Below the pieces are notes generated by a model. That model was not told the DNA's origin and did not search any database. It saw nothing but the letters and a program-made list of their open reading frames with translations. Positions 60,111-64,000 of a DNA stretch of 64,000 nucleotides are shown here, in pieces. The position numbers and the translations under genes are program-made. Position 1 is the first letter of the stretch. Every line of letters starts with the position of its first letter. Origin of the DNA: Blastococcus sp. CCUG 61487 (GTDB lineage: Bacteria; Actinomycetota; Actinomycetes; Mycobacteriales; Geodermatophilaceae); contig NZ_LWUA01000223.1 in NCBI RefSeq assembly GCF_005222955.1, positions 1 through 64,000 of the forward strand. The letters run 5' to 3'.

Positions 60111-62215
60111 CTCGGGTCGCGGCGGCGGAGCCGGACGGCGACGAGTGCGACGTCGTCGTCCGGCCGGCCCTGGACCAGGCGCTCGAGCAACTCGTCGAGG
60201 AGCTCCTCGAGCGGCAGGTCCGCCAGCTCGACCAGCGCGTCCCGCAGCCGAGCCACCCCCGCGTCGAGGTCGGCGTCGCGGCGCTCCACCAGGCCGTCGG
60301 TGTAGAGCAGCACTGTCGAGCCGTGGTCGAGGGTCACGACCGACTCCCGGCGCTGGGCGCCGGCGTCGACACCGAGCATGAGGTCGCCCACCCACGGGGC
60401 CAGCTCGGCGACGGTCCCGTCCGGGTTCAGCAGCAGCGGCGGGAGGTGCCCGGCGTTGGCCCAGCGCATCCGGCTCACGCCGCGCCGGCGCTCCTCCGCC
60501 GTCTGCTCGAACCGGGCGACGGCGGCGGTCGCCAGCGTGGCCAGCTGGAGGGTGGCCATGCTGGCGTCCAGGCCGCGCAGGACCTCCACCGGATCGCCGT
60601 TGCTGTAGGTGGCGATGCCCCGCAGCAGGCTGCGCAGCTGACCCATCGCCGCGGCGGCCTCGGTGTCGTGGCCGACGACGTCGCCGATGACCAGGATCGC
60701 GTCGCCGCTGGGCTGGAGGAACGCGTCGTACCAGTCCCCGCCCACCCGCGCGGCCTCTGCGGCCGGCAGGTACCGCACCGCGATCTCGCTGTGCTCGGGC
60801 TCGGGCGGCTCGGTCAGCAGGCTGCGCTGCAGCCCCTCGGCGAGCTGCTGCTGGGCGCTGAACAGCCGCGCGTTGTCCCAGGCCAGCCCGGCCCGGTCCG
60901 CGACGTCCTGGGCGATCGCGACGTCCTCGTCGGTCGGGGCGTGCCCCTCCGCGTAGAAGAGGGTGAGCAGGCCCACGATCCGCCCACGGGCGCGCAGCGG
61001 GAGGGCGACCTCGCTGGCCGGGGCCAACAGGCCCAGCAGGTCGCGCGCAGGTCCCGGGGGCAGCAGGTCCAGGACGTCGGTCCCCCGGAAGGTCGCCGCC
61101 TCGCCGGTGTGCAGGGCGCGGGCGACCGGCGCGGTCATCGGCATGGCGTCGAGGCGCACCTCGCGGTAGCGCTCCAGGAGCGAGCGCGCGCTGGGGTCCA
61201 CGTGCCAGCTGCCGACGTCGCGGGGGTGGCCGTCGGCGCCGATCACCGTCACCACGCAGAAGTCCGCCAGGGCCGGCACGACCAGCCGCGGCAGCCGGGC
61301 CGTGGCCACCTGGGTGTCGAGGGTGCCGGCGAGCTCCGCGGTGACCTGGGCCAGGATGGCCATCTGCCGGGCCCACCGCTCGGCCCGCTCGTCGGCGGCC
61401 CGCCGCTCGGTGACCTCGAGGAAGTAGACCGACAGGCCGTCGGGCGTCGGCCAGGCGCGCAGCTCGTACCAGCCGTCCAGCGGCGCCGGGTAGTAGGCGT
61501 CGAAGGAGATCGGCTCCCCGCTGCTGACGGCCTTGCGGTAGCTCTCCTCGAAGACGCTGTTCAGCGCGGCGGGGAAGGCATCCCAGAGCACCTTCCCCAG
61601 CAGCTCGTCGCGGCCGTACCCGAGCAGCCGCTCGGCCTCGGCGTTCACGTGGGTGAAGTGCCACTCGCGGTCGAGGGAGTAGAAGCCCGCGGGCATGGCC
61701 TCCAGAATCCGGGTGACCCGCGTCGCGGCCTCGCGCTCGCCGGTGGTGTCGTACGCGGCGCCGATCAGGTGGTCGGTGCGGCCGTCGGGGCCGGGGAGGT
61801 GGCGGCCGCGGGCGTGGATCCACCGCGTCTCGCCGTCGGGGAGCACGATCCGGTACTCGACGTCGTACTCGCCGGCGGTGTCGACGGCGGACTGCAGCGC
61901 TTCCGCGTGCCACCGCGCGTCGTCCGGGTGCACGCGGGCGTTGAACGCGTCCAGCGACTCGGTGAAGGTCGCCGGGTCGTAGCCGAACATCCGCTGCAGC
62001 TGCTCGTCCCAGAGCAGGCGTCCGGTGACCGGTTCGTAGTCGAACGTGCCGACCTGGCCGGCCTCCTTCGCCAGCTCCCAGCGCGCCCGCTCGTTCGTGT
62101 ACTGGCGCTGCAGCGCGGCCAGCCGCTCCGCGACGGAGGCGTCGCCTCCGGGACATGACTCCTCGGCCGGACGGCCGCCGGTGGCGGCGTGCGTCCGGTC
62201 AGGGGATCGATCCAC
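60107..62215 (-). CDS. PAS-PAS-GAF-SpoIIE serine phosphatase
   Basis: 702 residues from a GTG at 62215 with GAGAGGT upstream. Two PAS domains (about 45-160 and 165-280; the first with MFGYDPATFTESLDAFNARVHPDDA) precede a GAF domain (about 290-450). A C-terminal PP2C-like SpoIIE domain has RVGGDWYDAF, VIGDVVGHD and MRWANAGHLPPLLL. It dephosphorylates an anti-anti-sigma protein, releasing a stress sigma factor from its anti-sigma kinase. No STAS gene is adjacent; an HATPase of the fitting type is at 47.4 kb. There is no membrane helix, so the stimulus is probably internal. Confidence 0.93.
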   Translation of the reverse strand: MDRSPDRTHAATGGRPAEESCPGGDASVAERLAALQRQYTNERARWELAKEAGQVGTFDYEPVTGRLLWDEQLQRMFGYDPATFTESLDAFNARVHPDDARWHAEALQSAVDTAGEYDVEYRIVLPDGETRWIHARGRHLPGPDGRTDHLIGAAYDTTGEREAATRVTRILEAMPAGFYSLDREWHFTHVNAEAERLLGYGRDELLGKVLWDAFPAALNSVFEESYRKAVSSGEPISFDAYYPAPLDGWYELRAWPTPDGLSVYFLEVTERRAADERAERWARQMAILAQVTAELAGTLDTQVATARLPRLVVPALADFCVVTVIGADGHPRDVGSWHVDPSARSLLERYREVRLDAMPMTAPVARALHTGEAATFRGTDVLDLLPPGPARDLLGLLAPASEVALPLRARGRIVGLLTLFYAEGHAPTDEDVAIAQDVADRAGLAWDNARLFSAQQQLAEGLQRSLLTEPPEPEHSEIAVRYLPAAEAARVGGDWYDAFLQPSGDAILVIGDVVGHDTEAAAAMGQLRSLLRGIATYSNGDPVEVLRGLDASMATLQLATLATAAVARFEQTAEERRRGVSRMRWANAGHLPPLLLNPDGTVAELAPWVGDLMLGVDAGAQRRESVVTLDHGSTVLLYTDGLVERRDADLDAGVARLRDALVELADLPLEELLDELLERLVQGRPDDDVALVAVRLRRRDPS

Positions 62216-62340
62216 GGGTTACCTCTCGTCCAGGGCAGCCGCGCGTGGCTCGTCGCCGCGTTGTTCGGGCGCCGCCGGTACGCAGCAGTTATGTCACGGC
62301 CCGAGCGGGGGGCGCAACAGCCGGAGCAGGGAGTTCCGCG

Positions 62341-63087
62341 TCACGTCGCGGGGACGACCAGGGTGAAGGCGGTGCTGCCGTCGTGTTCCACGTGCAACCC
62401 CGCCCGTCTCAGCAGCCTCCGGAGTCGCACCGGGTCGTCGGCTTCCGCGGTCGTGGTGGCGAGCAGCCGGGCGAGCCGACCCTTGTGGGCCTTGTTGAAG
62501 TGGCTCACCACCGTGCGCGTGCCGTCCGGCCGCTCGCTGAGCACGTCCACGGTGACCGCGCCGGGCACCGGGGCGAGCGCGGCGTAGGAGCCGCTGCGCA
62601 GGTCGACGACGAGGTCGTCGACCGCGCCGAGGACGGGGGTGAGCACCGGCTTCCACAGGCTGCGCAGGGTGGGCAGCCCGGGCAGGGCGGAGGTCGCGGA
62701 GAGCCGGTAGGCCGGGATCGGGTCGCCGGCCCGCACCAGCCCGAACAGCGCCGAGCCGACGGCGAGCCGCCGCTCGGCGCGGGCACGCTGCGCGCGGGTC
62801 GTCGAGGCGACGTCCAGGGCGTCGTAGAGGACGCCGGTGTAGCGCTCGATCGCCGGCCGGGTGGGGCTGGTCCACAGCGCGGCGTTGCGGGCGATCTCGT
62901 CGTCCTGCTTCGGCGACAGCCCGAGGGCGGCCCGGGACGAGGGGACGTCGTCGGCGAGCTTCACCAGGGTCTCGACCAGCTCGGTGCGCACGCCGGTGAG
63001 CTCGGGTGCGGTGAGCGCGGTCAGGTCGAGCGGGGCGCCGTCCCCGCCCGGGGCCTTGGTCTCCGACGGCGGCAGGAGAACCAGCAC
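62341..63087 (-). CDS. yaaA: Peroxide stress protein YaaA
   Basis: 248 residues from a GTG at 63087. The opening VLLPPSETKAPGGDGAPLD and the central RYTGVLYDALDVA, followed by SALFGLVRAGDPIPAYRL and SHFNKAHKGRLARLL, are signatures of the YaaA/UPF0246 family. In E. coli YaaA limits free iron and DNA damage during hydrogen peroxide stress. It follows xthA with a 3-base gap, pairing a DNA-repair nuclease with an oxidative damage protein in one operon. Confidence 0.93.
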   Translation of the reverse strand: MLVLLPPSETKAPGGDGAPLDLTALTAPELTGVRTELVETLVKLADDVPSSRAALGLSPKQDDEIARNAALWTSPTRPAIERYTGVLYDALDVASTTRAQRARAERRLAVGSALFGLVRAGDPIPAYRLSATSALPGLPTLRSLWKPVLTPVLGAVDDLVVDLRSGSYAALAPVPGAVTVDVLSERPDGTRTVVSHFNKAHKGRLARLLATTTAEADDPVRLRRLLRRAGLHVEHDGSTAFTLVVPAT

Positions 63088-63090
63088 GGC

Positions 63091-63894
63091 CTACTCCCCG
63101 AGGTCCACGATCACGGGGGCGTGGTCGCTGGCGCCCTTGCCCTTGCGCTCCTCGCGGTCGATCCGGGCGTCGACCACCCGCCGCTGGAAGGCCGGGTTGC
63201 CGAGCACGAAGTCGATCCGCATGCCCTCGCGGCGCGGGAAGCGCAGCTGCGTGTAGTCCCAGTAGGTGTAGACGCCCGGGCCGGGGGCGTAGGGCCGGAC
63301 GACATCGGCGTACCCGGCGTCGACGACGCGTGCGAACGCCGCGCGCTCGGCCGGCGAGACGTGCGTGGAGTGGGTGAAGACCGACATGTCCCAGACGTCG
63401 TCGTCCTGTGGCGCGATGTTCCAGTCGCCGACCAGCGCCGTGGGCAGCTCGGGCCGCTCGGCCAGCCAGCGCGACGCCGCCGTCCGCAACGCGTCGAGCC
63501 ACGCCAGCTTGTAGTCCAGGTGCGGGTCGGCCAGCGCGCGGCCGTTGGGCACGTAGAGGCTCCACACCCGGACGCCGGCGCAGGTGGCTCCGATGGCCCG
63601 CGCCTCCGGCGTCGGGTCCAGCCCCTCCTTCGACGACCAGGAGGGCATGCCGTCGAAGCCGATCTCGACGTCGTCGATGCCCACCCGGGACAGGATCGCG
63701 ACGCCGTTCCACTGCGAGTGGCCGACATGCGCGACCTCGTACCCCAGGGCGCTGAAGACCATCTCCGGGAACTGGTCGTCGCGGCACTTGGTCTCCTGCA
63801 GGGCCAGCACGTCGACGTCGTGCCGCTGCAGGAAGGCGGCCACGCGGTCGGCCCGGGTACGGATCGAGTTCACGTTCCAGGTCGCCAGGCGCAT
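63091..63894 (-). CDS. xthA: Exodeoxyribonuclease III / AP endonuclease
   Basis: 267 residues. Motifs: MRLATWNVNSIRTR, LALQETKCRDDQFP (metal Glu), YVPNGRALADPHLDYKLAWL, VGDWNIAPQDDDVWD (Asp-Asn pair) and KGASDHAPVIVDL (catalytic His). It cuts DNA at abasic sites and removes 3' blocks in base-excision repair. It is immediately upstream of yaaA on the same strand. A further gene ends 15 bases before its start. Confidence 0.96.
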   Translation of the reverse strand: MRLATWNVNSIRTRADRVAAFLQRHDVDVLALQETKCRDDQFPEMVFSALGYEVAHVGHSQWNGVAILSRVGIDDVEIGFDGMPSWSSKEGLDPTPEARAIGATCAGVRVWSLYVPNGRALADPHLDYKLAWLDALRTAASRWLAERPELPTALVGDWNIAPQDDDVWDMSVFTHSTHVSPAERAAFARVVDAGYADVVRPYAPGPGVYTYWDYTQLRFPRREGMRIDFVLGNPAFQRRVVDARIDREERKGKGASDHAPVIVDLGE

Positions 63895-63909
63895 GGCGAC
63901 CGACCCTAC

Positions 63910-64000
63910 TTACAGCTGGACGGGGACCTCGCCCCTGGCGGCCATCCGGGCGCGCAGCCGCTCGCGGCTCTCCACGAACTTGGTCGCCTGCGCGTCGAGA
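63910..64000 (-). CDS. C-terminal end of an unidentified gene (cut by window edge)
   Basis: The last 29 codons are visible, ending RARMAARGEVPVQL and a TAA stop at 63910-63912. The fragment is helical and charged and too short to identify. It is upstream of xthA with a 15-base gap and may belong to the same operon. Confidence 0.55.
   Translation of the reverse strand, partial: LDAQATKFVESRERLRARMAARGEVPVQL

Noticed and set aside
1-64000. rRNA or tRNA genes, CRISPR arrays and insertion sequences
   Set aside because: None recognised on reading both strands. A tRNAscan-SE or IS search would be the decisive test.

Overview
The window is very GC-rich with strong third-position G/C bias, frequent GTG starts and many ATGA/GTGA stop-start overlaps. 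This points to an actinobacterial chromosome. Motility-type chemotaxis genes, an N-acetylglutaminylglutamine amide (NAGGN) osmolyte pair, otsAB trehalose genes and a large NAD-glutamate dehydrogenase together suggest a Geodermatophilaceae-like soil or rock dweller (Blastococcus, Geodermatophilus, Modestobacter). That assignment is inference from gene content; no rRNA or tRNA gene was seen.

Layout. 1-2.0 kb: end of a type I restriction-modification locus (hsdM and the 5' part of hsdS, minus strand). 2.0-5.6 kb: a minus-strand run of dinB, an AGPS-like FAD oxidase and a small methyltransferase. 5.6-6.8 kb: a TPP riboswitch directly upstream of a zinc alcohol dehydrogenase. 6.9-18.9 kb: mixed housekeeping and accessory genes (SNF2-like helicase, esterase, AraC, VOC, YnfA, an AbiEi/DUF559-type gene bracketed by two copies of a near-identical palindrome, TetR-MMPL, PAS-GGDEF, HMG-CoA lyase-flavin reductase). 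18.9-23.7 kb: two membrane genes diverging from a four-gene siderophore ABC importer with a candidate iron box. 23.8-25.3 kb: secreted subtilase. 25.4-28.9 kb: NAGGN osmolyte synthesis. 29-33.2 kb: AMACR-like racemase, paired crcB fluoride channels, otsA-otsB.

33.4-47.2 kb is a chemotaxis island: three tandem chemoreceptor genes with different sensor domains but near-identical signalling domains, then cheA, cheW, an apparently frameshifted unknown gene, cheB, cheR and two consecutive response regulator/CheX-type pairs. A shared promoter-like block (GGAAT, about 16-18 bp, then a CGTAA-like box) lies 110-220 bp ahead of each receptor gene and ahead of cheB. No flagellar genes are present.

47.4-64 kb: an anti-sigma-type ATPase, an orphan AAA ATPase, a holin-like membrane protein, the 1650-residue NAD-GDH, a GH15 gene coupled to an atypical glucose-6-phosphate dehydrogenase, a DEAD-box RNA helicase, a decayed 3' fragment of a Bcr/CflA drug exporter, a PAS-PAS-GAF-SpoIIE phosphatase, yaaA, xthA and the tail of one further gene.
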